From the NCBI GenBank assembly GCA_964426895.1, contig CAYRSH010000030.1:1-20121 (forward strand): a stretch of DNA of 20,121 nucleotides. Direction: 5' to 3'. The DNA is from Caldipriscus sp964426895. GTDB taxonomy: Bacteria; Hydrothermota; Hydrothermia; LBFQ01. Under the pieces are notes generated by a model. That model searched no databases. It was not told the DNA's origin and worked only from the letters and a program-made list of their open reading frames with translations. The position numbers and the translations under genes are program-made. This document shows, piece by piece, positions 6,821 through 14,097 of the stretch (position 1 is its first letter; the number at the start of each line of letters is the position of its first letter).

Positions 6821-7284
6821 GGTATATACTCGTCTTATTACCCTTTTTATTTTCCTGCTCGTTAATCCAAGAGAGGATTAACATAGCGAGTTGTAAGTTC
6901 TCCCTGAAATCCGCATCTTTAAAGGGTGTGGATTTAAGCGGTTTTAACTTTACAATAACCCTTAACGCCTACAACCCCAACAGTATTGATGCCGTTCTTG
7001 ACAGGCTCGTGGGACTTATAAAGTTGGACGGTTATACCATAGCCCAAGTATCAAATTCTTACAAAAGGGTTATAAAGGCGGGGGGAAACGCGGATATACC
7101 AATAGATGTTAGGGTTGAATATTCCTCGCTCGGTGCCTCTATAAACGCCGTTAAGAACGCCATAAACAGGAGAAGTGGGAATATATCCTTTGAGGGAAAG
7201 GCTTATATTGATTACGAGATACCCATAGTGGGTAAAAAGGCATTTACATATCCCATAAACCTTTCCAAGACCCTTTCGTTTTGA
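6817..7284 (+). CDS. LEA2/WHy-domain lipoprotein
   Basis: A 155-aa predicted lipoprotein. A short hydrophobic signal (residues 2-11) leads to a lipobox LFSC with Cys14 as the lipidation site. The rest resembles the LEA14-like (LEA type 2/WHy) fold: a small beta-sandwich with the hallmark NPNSI (53-57) in a strand-loop-strand context, plus a later stretch ADIPIDV. Such lipoproteins are common in diderms and have no firm enzymatic role; some are linked to desiccation or stress. The gene overlaps glmS by 4 nt and the methyltransferase gene by 4 nt, with no separate ribosome-binding site, indicating coupled translation. Confidence 0.72.
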   Translation: MRYILVLLPFLFSCSLIQERINIASCKFSLKSASLKGVDLSGFNFTITLNAYNPNSIDAVLDRLVGLIKLDGYTIAQVSNSYKRVIKAGGNADIPIDVRVEYSSLGASINAVKNAINRRSGNISFEGKAYIDYEIPIVGKKAFTYPINLSKTLSF

Positions 7285-7877
7285 AAAAACTCCTAAGCCA
7301 CTTGTATTACGGGGCTCCCGAGATAAGGGCGCTTATGTTTTTAGTCCCACCCCTATATTGCTTTAGGAGGGAGATAGCGGAGGCCTTTATAAAGGAGATT
7401 TCAAAAATAAACCCGGAAAACATTTTGGAAATCGGTTTTTCGGATGCCTTTTTAACGAAAAGGCTTTCTTTTGCATTTCCCAACAGTAAAATCGTAGCAA
7501 TAGACACATCCTATAAAGGGGTTTTGAGGGCAGAAAAGTTGGGATTAAGGAATGTTGAGTTTAAATGCTTGGATTTCTTTGATGTTAAAGATAAATACGA
7601 TTTGGCCGTAAGTATGCATGTGTTCGTATTGTTTGACCACAAACGGGCGTTAAAAAAAATAGGCGAGGTTTCCAAAACAGCCCTCATAAGCCTTACGGGT
7701 AAATCCCTATTCACAAGACTACACAGGCCATTTCACAGGTTTTTTACGGGTATGGATGTTAATATAATAGAGCCCGAGGAATATGAGAATATTGCGAAGG
7801 GTATGGGTTTTAAGGTTTGGATAAAAAGGGTCAATGCCATAGAAAGGAGTTATATAGTGAGGTTGGAGAGGGTATGA
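7281..7877 (+). CDS. SAM-dependent methyltransferase-like protein
   Basis: A 198-aa protein with a class I methyltransferase-like core. Motif I appears as ILEIGFSDAF (about 48-57), though the usual GxGxG is reduced. An acidic motif II, VAIDTS, is near residue 73, and a motif IV-like DLAVSMHVF follows. The substrate is unknown, and with the weak glycine motif catalytic activity is not certain. Translation would start with TTG at 7281, overlapping the previous stop by 4 nt (TTGA). No ATG fits better before the conserved core. Its own stop overlaps the next gene by ATGA. Confidence 0.68.
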   Translation: MKKLLSHLYYGAPEIRALMFLVPPLYCFRREIAEAFIKEISKINPENILEIGFSDAFLTKRLSFAFPNSKIVAIDTSYKGVLRAEKLGLRNVEFKCLDFFDVKDKYDLAVSMHVFVLFDHKRALKKIGEVSKTALISLTGKSLFTRLHRPFHRFFTGMDVNIIEPEEYENIAKGMGFKVWIKRVNAIERSYIVRLERV

Positions 7878-8173
7878 AAATTTTACCCCTTGAAGAACCC
7901 ATAATCTCGCCGATATTTGGTAAAAAATGTGTTTATTATCGCACAAAAATTTTGGCCTTGTACCAAAATTCCGTTAAGGTTATTTACGAAGATGAGGGGA
8001 AAATAGAATATCTTTTGTTTGAAGGTGTTAAGGAAAAGAAGTATGTAAAGTTCTATCCGGCCTGGATAAGCACCAAGGACCCTTTTAGTTTATTCACCGC
8101 AAAGGATGTTTTAAAACTCATCTGGACGGATTTAATGGGTTTCTTGGTGGAAGAAGAGGTTTTGGAGGTGTGA
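7874..8173 (+). CDS. 99-aa protein resembling the N-terminal part of GIDE domains
   Basis: The last gene of the glmS operon encodes 99 aa. The start at 7874 is preferred to the longer frame from 7817. It makes an ATGA overlap with the methyltransferase gene, follows a weak GGAG, and begins with MKILPLEEP. Residues 5-25 (PLEEPIISPIFGKKCVYYRT) resemble the pattern in bacterial GIDE-type domains, where a proline/serine-rich segment is followed by G-x-x-C-x-x-Y-R. There is no transmembrane segment, unlike most full-length members. I infer the similarity from pattern only. Function is unknown. Its stop lies 1 nt from the end of the convergent subtilase. Confidence 0.6.
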   Translation: MKILPLEEPIISPIFGKKCVYYRTKILALYQNSVKVIYEDEGKIEYLLFEGVKEKKYVKFYPAWISTKDPFSLFTAKDVLKLIWTDLMGFLVEEEVLEV

Positions 8174-8174
8174 T

Positions 8175-9692
8175 TTAGAATACCACTACCTTTTGTATAT
8201 TTTTATCATCTTTTACGAAATAAACCCCCTTTTTAAGGGTAATATTCTCCCCCTTACCAAGTTTGGCTATCAACCTACCGGATATGGAATAAACGGTTAG
8301 GGGTTCAAAGGCTTCAAGGGTTAAACCTTGGAGTTTGTAAGGGAGTAAAGTATTGTTATTAAACGCTTCGTTCACCGATACCGCCAAAACCGCGCATATG
8401 GCGCATACTACACCATACCCGTAATACATATCCCAACCCGGATCCCCAAAGTCTATGGCCGTAGATGTTAAAATGCTCCTCACGGCTGAATTTGTTAGGG
8501 ATGGCCTCCTGCTAAAAACGAGGGCTGCAACACCGGATGCATGCGGCGCGGCCATGGATGTTCCAACCCAACTACAACCGGAACCTATATCCCCGTAGTT
8601 GTTCATAGGTAGGGTTGAAAGGATGCAGTAGCCGGTATTATTATCCCCACCGGGCGCGGTGAGTTCCTGTTCGGGTCCATAGTTTGAATAAGGGGCAAGA
8701 TAAAACGAATAACCATCCGTACCTATGGAGCCAACCGCTATAACCGATGGAAAGGCTGCGGGATAGGATATTCCATAACTTCCATCGTTACCCGAAGCGG
8801 CTATCAAGAGTTTCCCCCTATTCCAAGCGGTATCGCATGCGGCCTGAATAAGGCTACTTGGGGAAGGCGAACCCAAACTCATGTTTATAACCCTAACACG
8901 GGAATATGTTGATGATCCCAAAATGGCGTTTGCTATCCATGCGGATGTACCGGAACCGGTTTCATCAAGTGCCCTTGCAGCATATATGAATACATTTCCC
9001 ATACCCGCTATTCCCCTTGAGTTGTTTAAAGTGGCCGCCACAGTCCCAGATACATGCGTTCCGTGGTGTTCGTTATAAGGGTTATCCGGGGCGGGATTCG
9101 GATCGTTATCCACATAATCGTATCCGTACTGTACATTACCCAAATCCTCATGGCTATAATCAACACCTTGGTCTATCACCGCAACGACTATAGCCGTATC
9201 ACCGGTTTCATAGCACCAAGCGGAATCCGCCCATATGACATACGGTCCCCATTGATAACCCCAATATGTATCGTTTGGTGGACAACCCATCGTGTAATGG
9301 ATAATTTCCGGCTCTGCAAAAACTATTTCCGGTATCTCCTTTGCATCCCTTATAAATGATAGGGCCTTTTGGGGATTGCCACCGGGTAATTCAACAACAT
9401 AAAAGTTTATCATTTCTGGAAACAAACTTTGCGCTACAACCTTTTCTACACCGTACTTTTGAAGAAGACTTTTTACCCCTTTTGAGTTCAGGTTTAAACC
9501 CTTTTTAAGGGATATCACTATACGATCAGGTCGTGCGTGGCGCCAGTATTCGGGGTCATTTGCGTGTTGGAGGGCATACCATTGGGGTGATTCATCTATT
9601 TTCACATCCACATTTACATATGTTCTCCCCGATTTTTCTAAGGGGAGCCTGCCGACCCTTTCCAGCGCGAATTGTGCTATAATCCAGAGCAT
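8175..9692 (-). CDS. Subtilase-family (S8) serine protease with a C-terminal sorting-type tail
   Basis: A 505-aa secreted-type protease. A propeptide-like region (about 25-135) precedes the S8 domain. The catalytic triad is Asp174 (VIDQGVD), His210 (HHGTHVSG) and Ser379 (GTSMAAP), with the oxyanion Asn302 in AASGND. The final 45 residues, with VYSISGRLIAKL, then LKKGVYFVK and a basic/hydrophobic end, look like a type A sorting domain of type IX secretion (Por secretion tail). The N-terminus is unusual: MLWIIAQ followed by charged residues, not a normal signal peptide. The TATAAT 9 nt upstream and the lack of a longer ATG frame favour this start. The 3' end abuts the convergent 99-aa gene. Confidence 0.9.
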   Translation of the reverse strand: MLWIIAQFALERVGRLPLEKSGRTYVNVDVKIDESPQWYALQHANDPEYWRHARPDRIVISLKKGLNLNSKGVKSLLQKYGVEKVVAQSLFPEMINFYVVELPGGNPQKALSFIRDAKEIPEIVFAEPEIIHYTMGCPPNDTYWGYQWGPYVIWADSAWCYETGDTAIVVAVIDQGVDYSHEDLGNVQYGYDYVDNDPNPAPDNPYNEHHGTHVSGTVAATLNNSRGIAGMGNVFIYAARALDETGSGTSAWIANAILGSSTYSRVRVINMSLGSPSPSSLIQAACDTAWNRGKLLIAASGNDGSYGISYPAAFPSVIAVGSIGTDGYSFYLAPYSNYGPEQELTAPGGDNNTGYCILSTLPMNNYGDIGSGCSWVGTSMAAPHASGVAALVFSRRPSLTNSAVRSILTSTAIDFGDPGWDMYYGYGVVCAICAVLAVSVNEAFNNNTLLPYKLQGLTLEAFEPLTVYSISGRLIAKLGKGENITLKKGVYFVKDDKNIQKVVVF

Positions 9693-9701
9693 GGTGTGAG
9701 T

Positions 9702-9707
9702 ATTATA
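9702..9707 (-). promoter_or_regulatory. -10 element of the subtilase gene
   Basis: TATAAT followed by AC ends 9 nt before the ATG at 9692. Upstream on the same strand, alternating A and T runs (9714-9735) could act as an UP-type element. No TTGACA-like -35 is seen. Confidence 0.65.
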
Positions 9708-9728
9708 AAGGGGATTTTTTAAAATTTT

Positions 9729-11039
9729 TTAAAAATAATAATAAACCCCCAGTCCGTAAATGTAGTTTTGCAATTTTCCGCTAAGCGGTGGTACATATGT
9801 GGTAAAATAAGGTGTTTTTATTTCCCCAAAGTTCCTGCCCGTAAAGATATAAAAGTTAAACCCCTCAAATTCCGCAAACAACCCGAGGTTCCAATAACCA
9901 AACTCATCGGTTATAGGGTAAAATATAAAACCCTTAATTCCGTAATCCCAACCAAAGGAACCCGTAAACGCAAACCCCCTATTTGATAACATAAGGGTCA
10001 CAAACTTAGTCCTATCAAGGTTATAAGACAGATAAACCGAATAAAAAATGTTTGAGCCCACCTTTAAAGTATCGTATCCTTTTATACTTCCGGATTTTAT
10101 ATCTTGAAATTCGGACATAAACCCCACGACTCCCGAACCCTTTATAACGGCCGTATCCCCCGAATATTCCGCATAAAGACCATCAAAATTGTAGTATTCC
10201 CTAATCCACTTACCGTAAAGGCTATCAACAAACATATACCTTCCGGATACTTCGTATTTAAAATCAAATTGGGGGAGGTACTCACCCGAAAGACCGATAT
10301 TAAAATTTCCCAAAGAATAATAAGCGTTTAAACCAAGGGAATAAACAAAATGCCTATCCGCGGAAAAGTTAAACTCGTAATAACCGAGGGAATCCGAATA
10401 CAACTGCTTAAATAAATCCGCCTCCATTTTAACCCCCTCAACCCAAAAGGTATCAATGATAAATTCGTTTCCCACATACTTAGCCTTCCATTTACCCCCG
10501 CCCCCTAAAAACCCGATTCCCCACGAAATCCCAAAACCAAAACCTTCAAAATTCCTTAACACAGAAAACTGCAATGGGAAAAAACTTACCTTGGAGTTTG
10601 ATTCAACTATGGGAGAAATGGATGCATAACCCTTCAAATGCCAAACTATTGGGGTTTTTGCCCTTAAGGAATCAACCTCAACGGGTTCCAATGTATCGTA
10701 AATCGCCAAGTCTATCGGTTTCCACTGAATTACGGGTATATCATAGGAGGGTAGGGAACTCGTTCCAAATATCGGTGAGGAGTTTAAATTTGGAAGGTTG
10801 AGTATAACACTCCAATCCCCTATTTTGGCAAACATACTTGCGGAAATGGTATTGTTTGAGGCTACTTTTAAGGCCATTGGAAACTTAAAATCCCCGGGTA
10901 GGCTATCCGGCTTTATGTTTAATAGAAAAAAATCGTTTTGCGAGAGTTTTGTATTAATCTCAATTTTGGGGGATTTTTCGTAATATAAAAAAAACGGGTT
11001 TATGGGTAAAGGCAGGTAAAAGAGGGAAAATTCAACCAA
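9729..11039 (-). CDS. Putative outer-membrane beta-barrel protein
   Basis: A 436-aa protein rich in alternating aromatic/hydrophobic and polar residues, with many Gly, Tyr and Phe. Examples are repeated strand-like blocks such as GFGFGISWGIGFLGGGGKW, and the C-terminus ends in YYYF with a terminal Phe, as in outer-membrane barrels. I do not recognise a named family. The likely start is TTG at 11039, only 2 nt after the tRNA-Gly gene. No classic signal peptide is visible at that start (VEFSLFYLPLPINPFFLYY is moderately hydrophobic). The same frame runs into the tRNA, where it cannot be genuine coding sequence. The gene has no promoter of its own and would be transcribed from the tRNA promoter. 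Confidence 0.65.
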   Translation of the reverse strand: MVEFSLFYLPLPINPFFLYYEKSPKIEINTKLSQNDFFLLNIKPDSLPGDFKFPMALKVASNNTISASMFAKIGDWSVILNLPNLNSSPIFGTSSLPSYDIPVIQWKPIDLAIYDTLEPVEVDSLRAKTPIVWHLKGYASISPIVESNSKVSFFPLQFSVLRNFEGFGFGISWGIGFLGGGGKWKAKYVGNEFIIDTFWVEGVKMEADLFKQLYSDSLGYYEFNFSADRHFVYSLGLNAYYSLGNFNIGLSGEYLPQFDFKYEVSGRYMFVDSLYGKWIREYYNFDGLYAEYSGDTAVIKGSGVVGFMSEFQDIKSGSIKGYDTLKVGSNIFYSVYLSYNLDRTKFVTLMLSNRGFAFTGSFGWDYGIKGFIFYPITDEFGYWNLGLFAEFEGFNFYIFTGRNFGEIKTPYFTTYVPPLSGKLQNYIYGLGVYYYF

Positions 11040-11041
11040 AA

Positions 11042-11113
11042 AGCGGCGGACGGGATTCGAACCCGCGACCCCCAGCTTGGGAAGCTGGTGCTCTACCCCT
11101 GAGCTACCGCCGC
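11042..11113 (-). tRNA. tRNA-Gly (anticodon CCC)
   Basis: The 72-nt sequence folds as a full cloverleaf. The 7-bp acceptor GCGGCGG pairs with CCGCCGC, and the D stem is GCTC/GAGC. The anticodon stem CCAGC/GCTGG encloses the loop TTCCCAA with anticodon CCC (11079-11081). The T arm has the TTCGAAT loop. The discriminator is U and CCA is not encoded. Five T residues (discriminator T11042 plus four) follow, but there is no room for a terminator before the next coding sequence. The tRNA decodes GGG glycine codons. Confidence 0.95.
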
Positions 11114-11122
11114 GAAGAAAGT

Positions 11123-11128
11123 ATTTTA
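11123..11128 (-). promoter_or_regulatory. -10 element of the tRNA-Gly gene
   Basis: TAAAAT followed by AC ends 9 nt before the mature tRNA 5' end. The precursor leader would be only about 3 nt. Its -35 region falls within the 3' end of the Sco1-like gene. Confidence 0.5.
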
Positions 11129-11140
11129 AGGTTGAAGGGT

Positions 11141-11782
11141 TTATGTTTGGGGTAGAATAATTCCCCTGACAAAATTTGCCATGCTATCCGCAACAACGGA
11201 ACTACCCATAAAATACCCCCTTATATACCCGTTTTTGTCAATTATGTGAATCCTATCCGTATGAGATAAAAAGTATGTATTCCCTTCCTCGTACTTGGAC
11301 TTGTCTATGCCCACAATTTTTAACAAACTGTCAATTGTTGAGGGATTCCTCGTTAAAAACTTCCAGTTTGTCGCCTTTATCTCATGGATTTCCTTATATT
11401 TCTTCAAAACCTCCGGTTTATCCCTTTCCGGGTCTATTGTAATTGATAAAAATACAACATCGGTTCCCAGAAGTTTGTAAATCTCCTTCATATTTTGTGT
11501 TATCATAGGGCATATATCCGGACAGTGGGTATAAATATACCCAACAACTAAAACCTTCCCCTTGAAATCGCTTAGTTTAACCTCCTTACCATCCTCATCT
11601 ATAAGGGTAAAACCAAAGGGGAATTCCCTCAACTTATCCCCTGATACATTTAAACGCCTGTATTCGTTTCCCACCTGCATAAGGACCGTTAGCATTTCAC
11701 CCTTTGTTTTGCTTTCCCTTTTTTGGGATTTTGTACAAGATGTTGATAACAAAACCAGAAATACAAGAACCAACCTTTTCAT
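11141..11782 (-). CDS. Sco1/SenC-family copper chaperone lipoprotein
   Basis: A 213-aa predicted lipoprotein with signal MKRLVLVFLVLLSTSC and lipidated Cys16. The thioredoxin-like domain (about 52-210) holds the Sco copper site: Cys87 and Cys91 in THCPDICP, and His174 in SHTDR. Sco proteins deliver copper to, or reduce, the CuA site of cytochrome c oxidase on the outer side of the inner membrane; some act as thiol oxidoreductases. No oxidase genes are in the window. The start is supported by a TAGAAT 9 nt upstream and by the signal peptide. It is divergent from the malic enzyme gene with overlapping promoters, and is upstream of tRNA-Gly on the same strand. Confidence 0.9.
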   Translation of the reverse strand: MKRLVLVFLVLLSTSCTKSQKRESKTKGEMLTVLMQVGNEYRRLNVSGDKLREFPFGFTLIDEDGKEVKLSDFKGKVLVVGYIYTHCPDICPMITQNMKEIYKLLGTDVVFLSITIDPERDKPEVLKKYKEIHEIKATNWKFLTRNPSTIDSLLKIVGIDKSKYEEGNTYFLSHTDRIHIIDKNGYIRGYFMGSSVVADSMANFVRGIILPQT

Positions 11783-11791
11783 AATGCGAAT

Positions 11792-11797
11792 ATTCTA
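11792..11797 (-). promoter_or_regulatory. -10 element of the Sco1-like gene
   Basis: TAGAAT ends 9 nt before the ATG at 11782. Only 8 bp separate it from the -10 of the divergent malic enzyme gene. Confidence 0.55.
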
Positions 11798-11805
11798 AGC
11801 CCGTT

Positions 11806-11811
11806 TATAAT
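11806..11811 (+). promoter_or_regulatory. -10 element of the malic enzyme gene
   Basis: TATAAT ends 9 nt before the ATG at 11821, predicting a leader of about 3 nt. Its -35 region would lie on the start codon of the Sco1-like gene. Confidence 0.6.
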
Positions 11812-11820
11812 TCCGGGTTT

Positions 11821-14097
11821 ATGGTAAAAATCAGAAAGGAGGAGGTGTTTAAATACCATTCGGAGGGAAAGCCCGGCAAAATTTCAATTGTGCCTTCAAA
11901 GAAAACCGAGACGCAAAGGGATCTATCCTTGGCTTATACCCCGGGCGTTGCGGAGGTATCTTTGGCCGTCTATGAAAACCCGGAAAATGCATATCTTTAC
12001 ACCGCCAAGGCCAACCTTGTAGCGGTTGTTAGCGACGGTTCTGCCGTTCTCGGATTGGGTGACATAGGCCCTTTGGCGGCAAAACCCGTTATGGAGGGAA
12101 AGGCGGTTTTGTTTAAAAGACTTGCGGATATAGATGCAATAGATATTGAGGTTGATTCCGAGGATCCGGAGGAATTTGTAAAGGTTGTTAAGGCTATTTC
12201 CCCAACATTTGGCGGTATAAACTTGGAGGATATAAAAGCACCAAAATGCTTTATTGTGGAAGAAAAATTAATTGAACTTCTTGACATACCCGTATTCCAC
12301 GACGACCAGCACGGTACGGCAATAATAGTGTTGGCCGGTCTGATAAACGCTTTATACCTTCAAAACAAAAATATAAGGGATGTGAAAATCGTTATACTGG
12401 GTGCGGGTGCGGCGGGTATAGCAATAGCAAAACTCTTGGTTAAATACGGTGCGAAGAAGGAGAATATTAGGCTTTTGGATTCAAAGGGGGTGATATATAA
12501 GGGTAGGGTTGAGGGTATGAACCCTTATAAGGAAGAATTTGCGGTTGAAACGGATGAAAGAACCCTTCAAGATGCATTAAAGGGTGCCGATGTTTTTATA
12601 GGGGTATCCGGGCCGAATTTGGTGGGTGGTGAGGATTTAAAACTTATGGCCGATAAACCCATAATATTCGCCTTGGCCAATCCCATACCCGAGGTTCCGT
12701 ATGAGGTTGCGGTTAGCGTTAGACCCGATGCCATCATTGCCACGGGTAGGTCGGATTATCCAAATCAGTTAAACAATGTCCTCGGATTCCCTTATATATT
12801 CCGGGGTGCCCTTGATGTTAGGGCCTCCAAGATTACGGATAATATGAAAATAGCCGCCGCCTTGGCTTTGGCCAATCTCGCAAAGGAAGACATCCCACAA
12901 AGCGTTTTAAGGGCTTATGGTTTGAGGAGTTTGGGATTTGGAAGGGATTACATAATACCCAAGCCCTTAGATCCGAGGTTAATATATAGAATTTCCCCCG
13001 AAGTTGCCAAAGCCGCCATTAAAGACAGCGTTGCAAGGGTTAAAGATTTTGATATATACGCATATGCTGAAAAACTCAGGGCGTATTCCGAAAAGGCCAT
13101 AAGTACCGTTAGGGCTATAATAGGTAGGGTTAGCAATGTGTATATACCCAAAATCGTATTTCCGGAGGGCGAAAACGAAACCATATTGAGGGTCGCAAAT
13201 ATTTTAAGCGATGAAGGGGTGGCAAAACCCGTATTGATAGGTTCTTTGGAAAACATAAATTCGTTGATGTCGGATTTAAAATTGGATTTTGATGCGGAAA
13301 TCATAGACCCCAACGAAAGCGAGAAATTGGATTATTACGCCCAACTCCTTTGGAGGTTGAGGTGGAGGAAGGGTTTGGGTTATGAAGATGCCAAAGAAAA
13401 GGTTAAAAATCCCGGATATTTGGGGACCCTTATGTTGTACGACGGTTATGTTGATGCCATGCTTTATGGCGTGGTTCATAACTACAACGAGGCTATTAGA
13501 CCCGTTTTGGAAATAATAAAGACGAGGGAGGGGATAAGAAAGGTTGCCGGCTTGTATATAGCATTAACGGAAAAAGGTCCCATATTTATGGCGGATACCA
13601 CGGTTAATCCCGACCCCGATGCGGAGGACTTGGTTGATATAGCCCTTATGTCCGCAGAGGTTGCTAAGGAATTCGGTTATGAACCGAGGATAGCCTTTGT
13701 TACCTTCTCAAACTTTGGAACATCTTCCCACCATTCCGTACTCAGGATGAGAAAAGCCCTTGAAATTCTCAATTCCCGGTATCCCGACCTTTTAGTTGAT
13801 GGCGAAATGCATGTTGATGTAGCCCTTTCCGAAGACCTTTTAAAGCGCTTCTATCCATTTTCAAAACTCGCACAAAGGGGTAAGGCGGCAAACATCCTTA
13901 TATTCCCGGGCTTAAACTCCTCCAATTCCGCTTATAAAATCCTTTCAGCCGTGGCGGGGGTGGAGTTGATAGGTCCAATTTTGATGGGTTTAAGGAAACC
14001 CGCGCATATAATTCAGAAGGGGGACGACGAGGAAAGGATTTTGGCATTGGCATATTACGCCATAAATCAGGTTCTATCAAAACTCAGAGAAGGGTAA
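11821..14097 (+). CDS. maeB: MaeB-type NADP-dependent malic enzyme with phosphotransacetylase-like C-terminal domain
   Basis: A 758-aa protein, the usual length of MaeB. The malic enzyme part (about 1-430) decarboxylates malate to pyruvate. It shows Tyr39 in AYTPGVAEV, Lys94 in MEGKAVLFK, metal-binding EDIKAP (136-141) with HDDQHGTA (160-167), the nucleotide loop GAGAAGIA (194-201) and ANPIPEV. The C-terminal part (about 435-755) is a phosphotransacetylase-like domain beginning near KIVFPEGENETI. In MaeB enzymes this domain is regulatory and binds acetyl-CoA. NADP preference is inferred from the family. The start is set by the TATAAT 9 nt upstream. The 3' end overlaps the convergent propeller gene by 21 bp. 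Confidence 0.93.
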   Translation: MVKIRKEEVFKYHSEGKPGKISIVPSKKTETQRDLSLAYTPGVAEVSLAVYENPENAYLYTAKANLVAVVSDGSAVLGLGDIGPLAAKPVMEGKAVLFKRLADIDAIDIEVDSEDPEEFVKVVKAISPTFGGINLEDIKAPKCFIVEEKLIELLDIPVFHDDQHGTAIIVLAGLINALYLQNKNIRDVKIVILGAGAAGIAIAKLLVKYGAKKENIRLLDSKGVIYKGRVEGMNPYKEEFAVETDERTLQDALKGADVFIGVSGPNLVGGEDLKLMADKPIIFALANPIPEVPYEVAVSVRPDAIIATGRSDYPNQLNNVLGFPYIFRGALDVRASKITDNMKIAAALALANLAKEDIPQSVLRAYGLRSLGFGRDYIIPKPLDPRLIYRISPEVAKAAIKDSVARVKDFDIYAYAEKLRAYSEKAISTVRAIIGRVSNVYIPKIVFPEGENETILRVANILSDEGVAKPVLIGSLENINSLMSDLKLDFDAEIIDPNESEKLDYYAQLLWRLRWRKGLGYEDAKEKVKNPGYLGTLMLYDGYVDAMLYGVVHNYNEAIRPVLEIIKTREGIRKVAGLYIALTEKGPIFMADTTVNPDPDAEDLVDIALMSAEVAKEFGYEPRIAFVTFSNFGTSSHHSVLRMRKALEILNSRYPDLLVDGEMHVDVALSEDLLKRFYPFSKLAQRGKAANILIFPGLNSSNSAYKILSAVAGVELIGPILMGLRKPAHIIQKGDDEERILALAYYAINQVLSKLREG

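Noticed and set aside
9054..9359. Plus-strand ORFs opposite the subtilase
   Set aside because: They are antisense frames of a well-conserved protease domain with no recognisable product.
9678..9693. Plus-strand TATAAT followed by ATG at 9691 inside the subtilase gene
   Set aside because: The ATG is followed by GTG and then TGA, so no protein could be made; it is a chance match.
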